Positions 26,145-47,617 of a stretch of DNA of 64,000 bases are shown here, in pieces; the stretch's first letter is position 1, and each line of letters begins with the position of its first letter. The DNA comes from Ulva prolifera. Lineage: Eukaryota > Chlorophyta > Ulvophyceae > Ulvales > Ulvaceae. The notes below the pieces were generated by a model, which was not told the origin of the DNA, ran no database searches, and saw only the letters and a program-made list of their open reading frames with translations. Position numbers and translations under genes: made by a program. The DNA is taken from positions 7,199,172 through 7,263,171 of the forward strand of contig CM041201.1 of NCBI GenBank assembly GCA_023078555.1, read 5' to 3'.

Positions 26145-27586
26145 GGGGTGCGGGGGCAGGCCGGCATGCATGTGGGCGGGAGTTTGACGGTGAGTTGCGT
26201 GTCCAGAGAACGAGTGTACGAGTTTCCAGTCAGTACCTATGCGATTGTGATGTAAGAGCGTCTGATCAGGCGTGCAGGCGGATCGCACCGGGAGTCCCAT
26301 GCCAGGGTCTGCACTCGAATTGATGTCGTCGACGGCGGGGCGCTGTATTCACGCAGTGGCGGTGTGCATGGCCAGTGACAGCCCTGCCTGTGCACCAACA
26401 TGTGGTGCTTTATCGTGTACCGCTAGCAGCTGACACGCGCCCTCATGCAAGAGTGGGCCCGTGGTGCGGGGCGTGCGCGGCTGCCTCTCCGTCGCAGACT
26501 CCACCAACACTCCAGCCGATGCGAGATGGGACCGCCACCTCAATGAACCACCATTCACAGACAACTCCGAAGAAGAGTCGAGGTGTGTGCCACGAGGTCC
26601 ACACTGTAGGCAAGGTACCACCCGCGTACCTCATCCCCACCCCACCACAGCTCGCGGTGTTGTCCAGCCTGACCTGCCGGTCCAGTCTGCTGTCGCAACC
26701 AGTGGCCCCGCCCTGGTCTAGTCTAGTGTTCTGACCTCCTCCCATGAGTGAGGAACGGCGCAGCGCTGTTGTTCGTGTCCACATTCCCGGATGTCATGGG
26801 CACGCATGAGATCGTCCCACCATCAAGTGCACCCAATCTTGAGTTGTCCAGAACCGCTGATGCGCGTCAAAAAGTATCACATGCCACGGCGAAGCTGTGT
26901 AGGATCTGCCACGTGGTCCGCCTCTGCAGATGACGCCGGGCTGGATGGAACCGCATTATACAATCACATGCAGCTCTTGGTTTGAGAGCATGGCCGCTGC
27001 CAAGGGTCCAGTGGTTCCACCTGGAAAGCCGCCTGAAGCCGCCTGAAGCCGCCTGAAAAGCATGTGAATTTCTGCCTGTACGTGTAAGCTCTTCGTCGTT
27101 CACACATTTCCTTACGAAAGTGCAAATTTGTGGCTTTGGCAACTCACTGGCACTATGCCTGGCGTCACACATGTGGCTGGCCTCATTGGACCACTCGTAA
27201 GCGCAATGACAGGTATCTGCCTGATCCATGAAAGCCCATGCAGCAGGCACTGACTTCTTGCAGGTAGGTCGGTACCTTCTGATGTTCAAAGCAACTGCAC
27301 ACAGAACGCATTCTGTGCTGTGTGGAACCTGCAACTGGTATGCACCATGACAAAACCTTCCAGGTAGTTACAGCACCGCAAGCATCTGGCATCGCATCAT
27401 CAGGACAGCTGTACAATGGAAATCACGATTTCAAACATGCTACTGCCGCGTGTGCCCCACAGCAGTAGCAGTGGCAGCCCCGAAACTCTTCTCACGGGCT
27501 TCATGACAGTTATGTTCACTCTGTGGGCTGCATATTCACACGGCTCTGGAGCTTCACATATAGGTCTCTAGGCAGCAGCGCCATGC
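26145..27586. other. 1.4 kb intergenic between convergent MnmG and cyclin-like genes
   Basis: Contains the MnmG poly(A) signal and three tandem copies of a 10-bp unit (GCCGCCTGAA) near 27028-27057. No ORF here shows domain features. Confidence 0.5.
26251..26255 (+). terminator. TGTAA polyadenylation signal of MnmG
   Basis: TGTAA 107 nt downstream of the MnmG stop codon. Confidence 0.55.
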
Positions 27587-29092
27587 TCATGGAGACCGCA
27601 GTTCGCCCTCCTCCAGTGACTCTGGTGAGGGCGGGCCAGGCAAGGCATCTTTGGCAACGGGCCCTGACAAACGCCCCTGGGGTGACGGCCTGACAGCTTT
27701 GTGTCTATCCTCCTCATGCTCCGGTCGCGAGACCCGATCTATTCCCTTGGGGTGCGCCCTGCGGCCGTCCACTGGCGTCGCCTGGGCTGTGCGTGGCGAG
27801 TCAGTACGGGCACCTTTGAACCTCGTCGGCTCAGCGCTCTCGCTGTCATTCCAGCGGCATCGTTTGGTGGGAGTGGTCGAAAGTGGTGTCGAGGATGAGA
27901 CAGTCGACAGATTAGGTGAGATCTTGGTTGGCCCAGGGGGGCTGTGTGGCGGAGGGCAGGGCGCCAGTGTCGGCCCTTGCAGCAGCTGCACCTGCTGCTT
28001 CTGGATCTGATTGGCCTTGAGAGCATACTTCCAGCATTCTGCAAGACGAAGGGAGCGTGAATTAAAGGCAGCGCCACAGGATTTCCACTCCGCATGGAGG
28101 CATGGAGGCATTCATCATGTTGGCAGCAGAGGAACGGACCACGGACTTCCGTCTCAGAGACTTTCCCGTGGAGATCGACCTTCTCAAGGACAGCAGAAAC
28201 AAGCGTTGAGCCTTCCGGGATGTCCAGTAAGGGGAACGTCTTCGTGTCAACAGCATTCTTGATTGCTGCCATAGCGACAGCACATGGACCATACTTCTCC
28301 ACAGCTTGGCTTGAGCATGCGCTGGAGGCCAATGAGATTTGTGAGATATCGATGCTGGGCAGAATAAGAAGACCACACATGCTGCTCTGACAGCACACTG
28401 GCTTGAAGCATACCTCTGTGACATGAATTGAACTGCAACCTGTCGAGGTGATAACCCAGCGGCAGCACAGTGATTGAGATCGATATCTCGACGCGGTGTC
28501 GCAGACGATGCCCACCCGGGCCTGCTGTGCAACTCCAGGGTGTCCTCAACTTTTCGGAAAATGGTCCATTCTGTTCCAATCAGGTGCAAATTGCGGAAGC
28601 CGATAGTGAGCACAAGCTTTCGCTCCGCTAATCGCATACCGTTCGCCAGAAACTGCGAGAACTCCTGCTTGGACAGACACGAGCTCAGGAGCAAGCTCAC
28701 AGACGCACAGCACCACCATCTACCGGAACCTGACTGCTCAAGCATAGCAGCAGCAAAAGCTGTTGCCTCCAGCGGACCTGAGGCGCACCGCGTGCATGGT
28801 GTCCCAGCGGGACCTCAATTCAGCCTGGTTTGCAGAGTTGTGAGTCTTTGCTGCAATGTACTCTGATCGCAGTTGGCTCAACTTTTGCAGCGGCTGTGCT
28901 AAGAGGACGCTATGCTTTGACTGAAGCTGATATACACAGGCGTCCAGAAAGTGCGCGGCGATCCGTGGTATGCTGTTCGAGCATAGATGCATTTTCTGGG
29001 CCAACAGGAACGAAGCAGCAGCGTACACCTGCAAACGTAGCCTGGTAACACGCACTTGAGCCACGATCGTCCATCTTCGGAGGCTGTGTCAT
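27587..29092 (-). CDS. Cyclin-like protein (cyclin L/T/K class), exons partly resolved
   Basis: Probable transcription- or splicing-type cyclin. Cyclin-box pieces appear in order on the minus strand. The first is VYAAASFLLAQKMHLCSNSIPRIAAHFLDACVYQ (about 29030-28920, helices 1-2). Then come LEATAFAAAMLEQ and KQEFSQFLANGMRLAERKLVLTIGF (28790-28590, end of the first fold). Next is VAVQFMSQ spliced in phase 2 to SIDISQISLASSACSSQ with KYGPCAVAMAAIKNAV (second fold). Last is EVRECWKYALKANQIQKQ, spliced in phase 1 at 28140/28038. The C-terminal 150 residues are Pro/Ser/Arg-rich, as in cyclins L, T and K, and end EEGELRSP. The start exon and two internal borders are not settled. It is divergent from the gene at 29183. 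Confidence 0.55.
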
Positions 29093-29182
29093 GCGCCGTG
29101 GACATATAACAGCGCGCGCTTGGACTGGACGCGCACCAGATGGCTGTTTTTCTGGAAAGAATTGGCCGCATAGAAGCGAGGA

Positions 29183-30052
29183 ATGATCGAATTGGCTGTC
29201 AACAGGATCGCCATGTGCTTGTCACCGCTGTATGGTAAGCAGCGCGTCAGTTGCTCTTCAGAGCGGAGCGCTGATCAAATCATGAGGGCCACCATTGAGA
29301 CTGCGATACAGACAGCCCAGACGATGGACCTAAATTGCGCATTTTATAGTCCATATAAGTTCATAGGGAGGCGCACAGTTGCAGCTTGTGCTGGAAGACG
29401 TGACGCTGTAGCGTGGTCGCCTCCCACATCATCAACCCCCGCTGCGGCTCCTCGAGAATACTCATCTGAAATAGATTCGAGTGTTAGTCCATTGTGATGG
29501 GGGATACGGGGAGCTTCGACAGTGAAATTCCTGTCCCTCCGGTACAAATCTCTGTCGGACAGCGAAGTCCGCCGCAAAGTGCCGGAGGTCTTCAGAAATA
29601 CTCTCCACAAACTATATGCTTGAAATGTCGATCAATCACGACGGGCATGTGCAAGGAAGGGGCAGGAGAAATATGTCGCAGCGTCCATCCGCGATGCCAA
29701 AAAGGCTGTAGAGAGGTGGACTGCTACATACACGAAGACAGGCTATCTGCCTCGTCCAGCTGATGTGCGACTGTGGAACAATGCTGTATGCTATCAGCCT
29801 GTGCTGCCACCTCCCAGGAGCATGCAACTGCATATGCCGCGCGCGTTGCGATCCAGATCTCTGCATGGCTGGCTGAACCAGCTCGTCGAGGTGAATGGAA
29901 GGTGCACTTGCCTGGCCTGCGTATTCCGATGCCAGCAGGAGACACCTTCCGGAAACTGTCATCCGCACGATTCCAACATTGCTGGACGTTCCGAACGCGT
30001 GCCGCGAGAGACGCGAGCATCTGACGTGATGCCTTGCAAGTGGAGGAATTGA
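29183..30052 (+). CDS. Unrecognised small protein, about 177 residues
   Basis: Model of three exons (29183-29234, 29523-29617, 29666-30052). Exon 1 encodes MIELAVNRIAMCLSPLY with a GTAAGC donor. Exons 2 and 3 join as KVPEVFRNTLHKLYEKYVAASIRDAKKAVERW, a continuous basic amphipathic helix. That join needs a GC donor (TAT|GCTTGA) and an intron of only 48 nt, so it is less secure than the others. The remainder is basic, with no motif I know. A different frame for the last 40 residues (ending RAARDASI) is also possible. The start lies about 90 bp from the cyclin-like gene on the other strand, so a shared promoter is likely. Confidence 0.45.
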
Positions 30053-30461
30053 AGAAGCCTTCTCGTGGTCAGAGAACAGATTTAGAAATACAGACTGTAT
30101 GCTTTCTGGCTTTTGTGGGACGTATTCATCGCGACCCTCGTTTTTGGTAGAGTATCGTTGGACGGTGCACAGCATTTGGGACCGGGCGCCCGCGCAAGAC
30201 CAACAGCGTCCACAGGCTAGATATACGTCACGATAAAGATAATCATGCCGTATACCATGGAGGATCGGGCGAAGACGGCATCCCGTTGCACCCCCAACTT
30301 GCATCCATACCAGGTCTCGTCCGCTGTTCCCGTCAGCACTGTCACACAATCTACGTATGTATAGCTGTCACATCGGTGTGATTGCCGCTACCACTGCCGA
30401 GTGCGTAACCTGTCCTTCGGAAGTGCTAGCTGATTTCAACTCTTGACGTAGACTGTCGCAG

Positions 30462-32340
30462 GTGGTGCTGTCAAGAGGGTACCGGCAACCTCCAGCTGTC
30501 AAATCTGGCAGATGCGATGATCCTCCCCACTACAAGGCACGAGATGGTGCTGCTCAAGACGATCGACACCACGGGACGTCTTCTCAAAGCAGAGTCCCTG
30601 GCATAACAACACAACAAGCACGATGTGCAGCCACAACAGTGGCAGCTCCTACCCTCTCCCGTGGTGCAAAACAAGTAGACCTTGCTTCGGCTCTGGAGAA
30701 AGCGCTACGTGCGTGCACTGAGCATAGACCTGATGGCGACGCCCAAAACCAAGGCACGCCTGCACACGTGGTGCGCCAGGATCCCTCCCTGTATGTGGCC
30801 TGTGACAACAGTGCCTGCATACAGCACTACCACGTATCGTGAGCCTTTGCAGAACGGCCACCTGCGCTCCTGGAGGTCCTCGCGGCTTGATCGAGAATCG
30901 AGGACAAGCGCAGGCAGCAGACCGGCACCAGTAGGCAGCGATTTCCTTGGAACAAGCCCGCCCGACCAAGCAGGTAGCCCTCCACATGCAGTTCAGGGCA
31001 ACCCGCTGGGCCACGGCACTCAACTCTCACCTCAGCGGCATGGACGAGGCCAGCAGCACCCGCGAGTGGCCAGACAACCCACTCCCGTGTCGCCCTCAGC
31101 TGACCAGCATGAGCACGTCCCTACATCACAGGCCCGTGCTGACGGTCATGCATCTCCATATGCCTCAGTGATACAACCCACGCCCCGCAGCAGCAAGCCA
31201 AGGTGGCAGGATGGCTTCCAGGTCAACAGCTGGAAAGGACAGACACAGCTGGAAGGTACACCGCAGCCAGCAGCAGCAGGAGCAGACGCACCACAGACAG
31301 CAGCACGCCACACAGACGAGGCCTGCCGCCCCAGCCACCGCCCTCCTCCGGCCGCCAGCTACACAGCGAACAGGTCAAGCAACGCTGCCACCCCGCCCTC
31401 GCCGCACATCCCACACACTCCCACATCCACTCTAGGCGCCACCCGGCCTGCGGAGTGGCCACGCGCAGCCAGGGCACGGCCCAAGCAGGCCAGCTCAGGC
31501 GGCCCGGGTGGGGGGAGCGGCGCCGGGAAACCGCGTGCCCCCGCGTGGGCGTCCCCGCGAGGCCCTGCGCCGGTTGCGCCGAGCAGCGGCGGCAACCGAC
31601 GGGCGGCGTGGCTGCGCGCGGCTGGGGCGCAAGGCGGAGACCGCGGTGCGGAGCTGCAGCCGCTACAGTTCAGCACCGAAGGTGCGCGCGGCTGTGCAGC
31701 GGCTGTGGCCGTGTTTGACCCGGGCGCAGCAGGCCGAGGCTGGCAGCAGTTGCTGGCGACGCAAACAATGGCCGTCGCAGCTTGGAATGGGTGCCATTGC
31801 CAGCAGTGCGATGCGTGGCATGCATGCTCACGTGCGGGGTGCCGTGTGGAATGCCCAGGTACCGCAGCCTTCGTCAGCCTGCGTCCCGACGTTCAAAATG
31901 GCAGCAAACTCAGGAAAAATCCACCCAACGTGTTGACACTACACCTTGTGGCTGCCTCGGTGTCGGTTGAACAGATCCCACGCATTCCATGGCACACAGG
32001 GCGTGTGGGTAGGGCCACCCCGCGCGCCATCATCACACGGCACGGATAGGAAATGTGCACGTTCAACTGGACACACCCCCCTGGAACAAGTGGAAGTGAA
32101 CCCCGTACAGGCGCACGGGTGCTCAGGCAAGTCTGCACGCGATGCAGGTGTTGCGGTGGTCGCAGAGGCGGCAGACCTGCCGGAGCGGGTGCCAGAGGTG
32201 GAGGAGGCCGCGGACGCGAGCTGCGTGGGGGTTTCCCTGCTGGAGTACATGGACGCCATCGCGTGCGAGGACCTGTCGGACTCCGGCGAGGCCGCCCCCG
32301 CCGCTGCCACAGCCCGGCCCCCCTGTGCACGATGGCCGCC
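30462..32340 (+). other. Probable coding region of an unresolved low-complexity gene
   Basis: The frame 30682-32049 stays open for 455 codons and from about 30900 reads as Pro/Ser/Gln/Ala-rich disordered protein. A different frame at 30462-30842 contains CDNSACIQHYHVS just before a GTGAGC donor, which has the inner spacing of a PHD finger (C-x4-C-x4-H) but lacks its outer cysteines. An acidic stretch in the frame read at 32152-32290 (VAVVAEAADLPERVPEVEEAAD) looks like a further exon of the gene ending at 33791. Exon borders are not resolved and no function is inferred. Confidence 0.35.
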
Positions 32341-32579
32341 TAGAGACGGAGATAGACGCGACGGCACGGCGGCGGCGCCACCGGCTGGTGCGCCTCCGCG
32401 AACAACCCTCTTGGCGCCAGGCTGTGCCCGTACGCAATGAATTGTCGTGCCAGGAAACGAAGCATCAAATGGACGTTGCAGGTTCCCGACCATGGCATTG
32501 GCTGCACATACTGCGGCTGCCTGCTGCCGCGGTGATATGTTGCGTGGCTGTACAGTTGAGGGTGGCGTGGGTGGTGCAG

Positions 32580-33791
32580 CAGATGCCGGCGAAGGGCCGG
32601 CGGGGCTCCCGTGGGGTGCCGCGGCCACGGCCTCGCCGCGGGCCGCTCCGCAGGCTACGCCGCGCACGGCGGCGAGCACGCGGCAGAGCGCGCTGGCTCC
32701 GCCGCCGCTGGCCTCGTGGTTCTCGAACCTGCCGGATGTTGAGCTGCGGCCGGGCACGGCGCTGGTGCCGGGGCAGCAGAGCGGCATGGGCGCTGGGCGC
32801 GTGCTGCATGACCCCGCGCTCGCGGTGACGCACGTGTCCCTCGCCGACATGCACCCGGCGCTGTTCACGCCGAAGGCTGACGAGGCCGCCGAGGCGCCGG
32901 CCCGGCAGCACGCGGCGCCGATGCAGGTGCGGTGCGCTGGCGTGTGGCCGTTGGACACACATGCGCAGCGATGTGCTGGCCAATTCCTGATGTTTGCATG
33001 ACAGTGCTGGATGGTTGGCACCGCAGGGCATGAGGAGAAGGCCCCCGAAACGATCGCACACAACTTGCATGGCCTCCTGATTTGGTTATCGGGGTCATCA
33101 CGCATGGCTGTGCTCAATCCTCAGGAGCACAGAACAAATTCGAACTGGATCAGTGTGCTGTGTGCTATGAATTCACCTGATATCAATCGCTCACCAATCC
33201 GACCCTGGATTCCAACACCGGCAATACTGCCGGTGTTGGAATCCAGGGTCGGATTGGTGAGCGTCTGCTTCTGCGGCTGTGAGCTGCGCGTGTGTGCAGG
33301 CGACTGAAGATGCAGACGTGAACATGGAGCATGAGCGGCCGGAAGTAGGCAAAGCGGGCGGGGGCGGGGTGGGGCCTGCTCACGAGTGCTTGGAACCAGG
33401 CATGGCGCTGGCAGGGGAGGTGGGGGGCCCGCGGCCAGGCACGCCTCTGCGGCTGGTAAAGAGCGCGCGGCCGGTGTCTCCAAACGAGCCGGTGCTGGAC
33501 GCGACGGTGTGGACGAAGCAGGCTCTGAAGCGGCCTCCGTCGCGGCAGAAACGGCCCCCGGAGGCGCTGCACCTGTTTGAGGGTGCGGGGATGTGGAAGA
33601 GCGCGGCAGCGATGAAGGGCCGGCCGCAGACTGCAATGGGGCTGGCATGTAGCCACCGTGCGCCGCTGTTTGCGTCGGCCCAGGCGGTGCCGCTGGGTGT
33701 TCAGAGGTCCGGCAGCGTCGGGTGCCGCCCGATTTCGCGCCACCGACCGCCACCGGAGAGCCTGGACTTGACCCAGCAGACGCGGTTCTAG
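32580..33791 (+). CDS. C-terminal exons of an unrecognised protein
   Basis: Two well-supported exons: 32580-32926 and 33300-33791, phase 0 at the join (CAG|GTGCGG donor, TGTGCAG acceptor). Recognisable stretches are LASWFSNLPDVELRPGTALVPG, DMHPALFTPKADEAAE, then VLDATVWTKQALKRPPSRQKRPPEALHLFEG and a tail ending LDLTQQTRF. The composition is Ala/Pro/Arg-rich and mostly disordered. No domain is recognised. The intron between the two exons carries the perfect hairpin at 33188-33263. A TGTAA signal follows at 33902. The exons upstream of 32580 are uncertain. Confidence 0.55.
33188..33263. repeat. Perfect 36-bp inverted repeat with 4-nt loop
   Basis: Arms 33188-33223 and 33228-33263 are exact reverse complements over 36 bp, separated by ATAC. 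It lies inside an intron, about 36 bp before the acceptor. The RNA would fold into a long unbroken hairpin, and the DNA could extrude as a cruciform. Confidence 0.97.
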
Positions 33792-33901
33792 ACGCAAGCG
33801 CCTTTGACATATCGGCACAGGAATTAGCGGGCTACGTGAGCGTTTCGTCTGTGCGTAGAGAGCTGAGCTGCGGAGATGTCGCGCTTCTCGAGCATGGAAC
33901 T

Positions 33902-33906
33902 TGTAA
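33902..33906 (+). terminator. TGTAA polyadenylation signal
   Basis: TGTAA 111 nt after the stop at 33791. Confidence 0.5.
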
Positions 33907-34057
33907 ATACAAAACAGGTCCTCGATTGTGCATGACCACCGATGCCCATGCTCTCAGCACAGCTACACGATATCCAAACCACGTACCCGCGGCAAGGAGC
34001 TGAGAAGCTGGCGATCGTGAGCTGCTGTTCAACTGCACGTTGCGCGGTATCCTTGAA

Positions 34058-36425
34058 ATGGCTCCCGCTACGCACGACCGCATCCTCGACGGCGGCATGG
34101 GTCACCTCATCAAGACAAATTACGACATTGATAGCCTTGGCCTTCCTTTCGAGGCTCAGTTCGCTGCAACCAACCTCGCATGTTTGAAAGCTCCCGATGT
34201 CGTAGTCTCGGCGCATAACGCGTATGTAGACGCAGGATGTGACATGATCACAACAAACAACTTTGTATCCACGGAATATCACTTCTCGAAAGCTAACCTG
34301 CGTGTGGATCCCGAGAGAGTATGGCAGGTGATGCCCCGCAGCAGTTTGCCATGATCCTGCGGCGACCACAACTCACTGGAGAATGTTCTTCAAATCAGGT
34401 GACTCGCACAGGCTGCCCTTAGTTGTGCCGAAACTGCGGCAAGTCAAGCACCTAGACAAGTTGCCATAGCTGGCTGCATTCCACCTCTCGGAGAAAGGTG
34501 CAGCTTTCTTCAAGCTCGACTCAGCTGTGCTCCAATCTATATTGTCGCGCCTGAGCACATGCTGTGTTGCAGCTATCGAACGCAGATCCCGTCCTCTGGA
34601 GATGCTGCCATGGAAGAATACCGCAGAATGGCAGCAGTGCTCGGGCCGGCTTGTGACGTTCTTCTGTGCGAAACGATGAGCTCAACCGAGCAAGCCAAAT
34701 TAGCTCACAGGGCAGTGCAAAGCCAGGGTGCGTCTCCATGATGTCAGGATGGCGTGCTGTGCCATAGCCACATGGTAATAGTTGTTTCGTCCTGCCTGAG
34801 CGCTGCCATACGATACACCACGCTCGCGATTGCAATTTCAAGACGCTTCCTTACAGGGAAACGTGCGTGGGTAGCAATGACCCTCAGGGATGACAGCCAA
34901 GCTGTCCTACGAAGCTTGGAGCCTGTTGGAGAGGCAATGCAACAGGTCCAGGCGGACATTAGCCCACCAGCTGCGTGGTTGCTCAACTGCTGTTCTCCAC
35001 AGGCGATCACAAACGCCATGCCACAAGTCGTGGCGTTCTCAAAGGGTGCGATCCGCAGCACTTGTCGGCATCACTGAAGACCCTCGGCGCTTAAACACCG
35101 GTGAACATGTGTACGCAGCAGAGCCCGTGAGCAGCTGCAGTTCTGCGCCCTAGCGCACAAACACACCACTCCCTGGCTGGCTGCCTGCTGAGGCCAAGCA
35201 ACAGCCCCAAGTACCCGCAAGTTTCGAGTGCGCAGCCGACGTCACACGAACAGGTAGCTGAGAGCAAGCAGCCCTGTGCTTTGCAAACGCCAAGCGAGGC
35301 CTGGGTGTTTGATCGGCTTCACTCAAAGCTCCAGGAGGCAGATGCAAGCTGTTCTGCATGACTGCGTGCAGGAAGGACAGCCTGAAACGCAGCAGCAGGC
35401 GAAGCATGCAGCAAGCCCAGTCACTGATACGCTGCGCACTTGCTCCTTGCATACTTCGAATTGCATGTAGTGAACAGATGACGTCGACTCGTAGGGCAGA
35501 GCAACAACACTCTTTATCAGGCATCACATCAACAGCAAGAATCCGATGATTCTTCTTCCATTCATTCAGCACAACTCTCACTCAGCACTCGCGAGGATTA
35601 CATGGTGAGGACTGAAGCTGGCCCCCATCTGCTCGTTGGATCACATGATCCTGGCTTCTGCAGCCCCCTCAGTCACACGCGATCTGTATGCATCTGTCAC
35701 TTACAACCCAGGAGCCTGTATGACTGTCTCGAGCATGCACAGAATAGCATACCGGATACAAAGAATAGCAAAGACCAGACTAGCTGTGGGCTACGTGTCA
35801 GTGTTGTGATTTGTGCAGGGGCTGGGGTGGCTTGTGGAGCCTATGCCAATGGTTTCAAAACGACGACGACACAGTGGATGGAAGGCTCGGCTGCAGCAGC
35901 TTCGGACCTGTCTGCTTATCAAGGCAAGTCATCCCTACCCGCCAGTGCCATGGTCACATCCAGCTGTGGCTCGCCATCGTTGTGCCGGCTCGCTGCCCCT
36001 GGGGCTGCGTGTCTAGCACATGTGCTCCAATGCACAGCTGCTCCTCGCAAGCAACGCACCAAGGCTGCACGCTGGTCTCCCGCACCAAGCTAGTGGGAAG
36101 TCATAGCACATCCTTGATGTCATCACAGCTCTGGATTGCGGTGCAGTGCCGCCCTGAGTGCCCAGTGAGATGTGCTGCAGCAGCTCCAGGCAGCGATTAA
36201 AAAAAAGTGACAATGTGTGCGTCACCATCTGCTATAGTGTGAATTCAAGCTTGTGTGACCCTTTGTCGTGCTGCAGGGCTGGAGTACGATGAGCGGGGAC
36301 TAGTGACCTGTGCCTCTTATGGTCAATGGGCAGCAGCGTTGACCAGGGCTGGGGCTGATATCATTGGAGGTTGCTGTGGGGTGGGTCCTGGACACATTCA
36401 AAAGGTCTGCGAGGTGCTGCGGTGA
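34058..36425 (+). CDS. HMT: Homocysteine S-methyltransferase
   Basis: Zinc-dependent enzyme transferring a methyl group from S-methylmethionine (or AdoMet) to homocysteine, giving methionine. Six exons (34058-34327, 34412-34497, 34573-34727, 34857-35045, 35819-35923, 36277-36425) give 317 residues, the family's usual length. The order is canonical: ILDGGMGHLIKTN, HNAYVDAGCDMITTNNF, VAIAGCIPPLGESYR (made by the exon 2/3 join), CDVLLCETMSSTEQAK, the first zinc ligand in LLNCCSP (Cys215/216), ACGAYANGF, and the paired zinc cysteines in ADIIGGCCGVGPGHI (Cys301/302). Intron 5 begins GCAAGT after CAAG, a textbook GC-AG donor that the reading frame demands. The enzyme is probably cytosolic, since no presequence is seen. 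Confidence 0.93.
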
Positions 36426-37029
36426 TGACCAATGTCATGGGGCAGGGGGAGATCCAGCGCACTGACGCAGGCATGCAAGCTTTGGTGTCATGGCGTGCCG
36501 AACTCACCTCAACCAGCCACTGCAACCCTGCCACATCCGGGTAAAGCCTCTGAGACAGTGCGCAGCTAGTGCACTGCGTGCTGTGAAGGTGTTGGCTTCT
36601 GCAGGAGCATGCAAACTGTGTAAGCTCTGTCGTGGTCAGGGCTCGTCAGAGGAGTATGTTGTGCTGCTAGTGTTCCATCTGCCATGTCCTTGTACGACGA
36701 CATGTCAGACACGTACATGTATCAAGTCAACTCTGATCACTGGCCGGTAGCTGTGCTCAGTCAGGCCTGAGCCCCCTCTGGCGAGCTGCGTGCCCATTGC
36801 CATCGCCAGGTGCGGACCAACACCGAGGGAAGAGCGCGACCGCGAACATGCTACAGCGGCGCCAACATATCCAAACAGCGTCTATTAGTCTGATTTGTGA
36901 TGTGTGTTACGCAGGCATTCGACAAAACTTGGGCGCCTGTGCCCACGGCATACGTGGCATGGCCATGGCATGCGTGAGTCCTGCAGATCTACAGGCGTGA
37001 TAAACGATGATCGTAGCAAGCAGCGGCGA
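36426..37029. other. Intergenic, HMT to triple-YbaK gene
   Basis: No ORF with domain features. Contains the HMT poly(A) signal and, presumably, the promoter of the next gene. Confidence 0.4.
36619..36623 (+). terminator. TGTAA polyadenylation signal of HMT
   Basis: TGTAA about 194 nt after the HMT stop codon. Confidence 0.45.
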
Positions 37030-47103
<10,074 letters not shown>

Positions 47104-47617
47104 GCATCCCGAGTGGCCCAGGAGCATGACCGTGGTCTGAGGCGTCACAGAGTGTATGAGAAGCAGTGCTGCGGCTGTAGCTATGGCACCAGATGGTGCA
47201 ATGTTGTAAGATAGGAGAGTTGGTGCTGCAAGTGGTTGCGAGTGCACCCAGGCTGGGAACAGCCAGTTGCCACAGGTCAGAGAGTGTCGTGTGCGAAAAA
47301 CGTGTAATTCTGGAAATGCAGTCAGTTGACAACTTCCGAGAAGCGATCACGGGCACGGCCATGAGGCGACACAGTTGCTGCGCGTGTGTCGTACGTTACA
47401 ATGGGCTAGTTCCAATGGACAGGGGCGTAGCTGTACCGGTGGAAAGTGGCTAGGACGTGCCAGAAACTCGTGGGTCTGTAACACGCAATGCCAGGGCGAC
47501 CCCCCACAACAGGGTACCTGCTCCTCAACCTAAGTGAATATGAAATACGGTGCAGCTCGGCTACGAAAGCACAACACCCAACGTGGTGCCGTTCGCCGCA
47601 GTGCCGGCCCTCGCTCG
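47104..47617. other. Intergenic between convergent genes
   Basis: Half a kilobase of 3' flanks. Candidate TGTAA signals: 47205-47209 on the plus strand for the YbaK gene (about 100 nt after its stop) and 47400-47396 on the minus strand for the opposite gene. No ORF of interest. Confidence 0.5.
47205..47209 (+). terminator. TGTAA polyadenylation signal of the triple-YbaK gene
   Basis: TGTAA 102 nt downstream of the stop at 47103. Confidence 0.5.

Noticed and set aside
29636-30349. 237-codon minus-strand ORF
   Set aside because: No family features, and it overlaps exon 3 of the plus-strand gene, whose helix continues across a splice join. It remains possible.
31939-33117. 392-codon minus-strand ORF
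   Set aside because: Opposite the better-supported plus-strand exons; the composition is a GC shadow.
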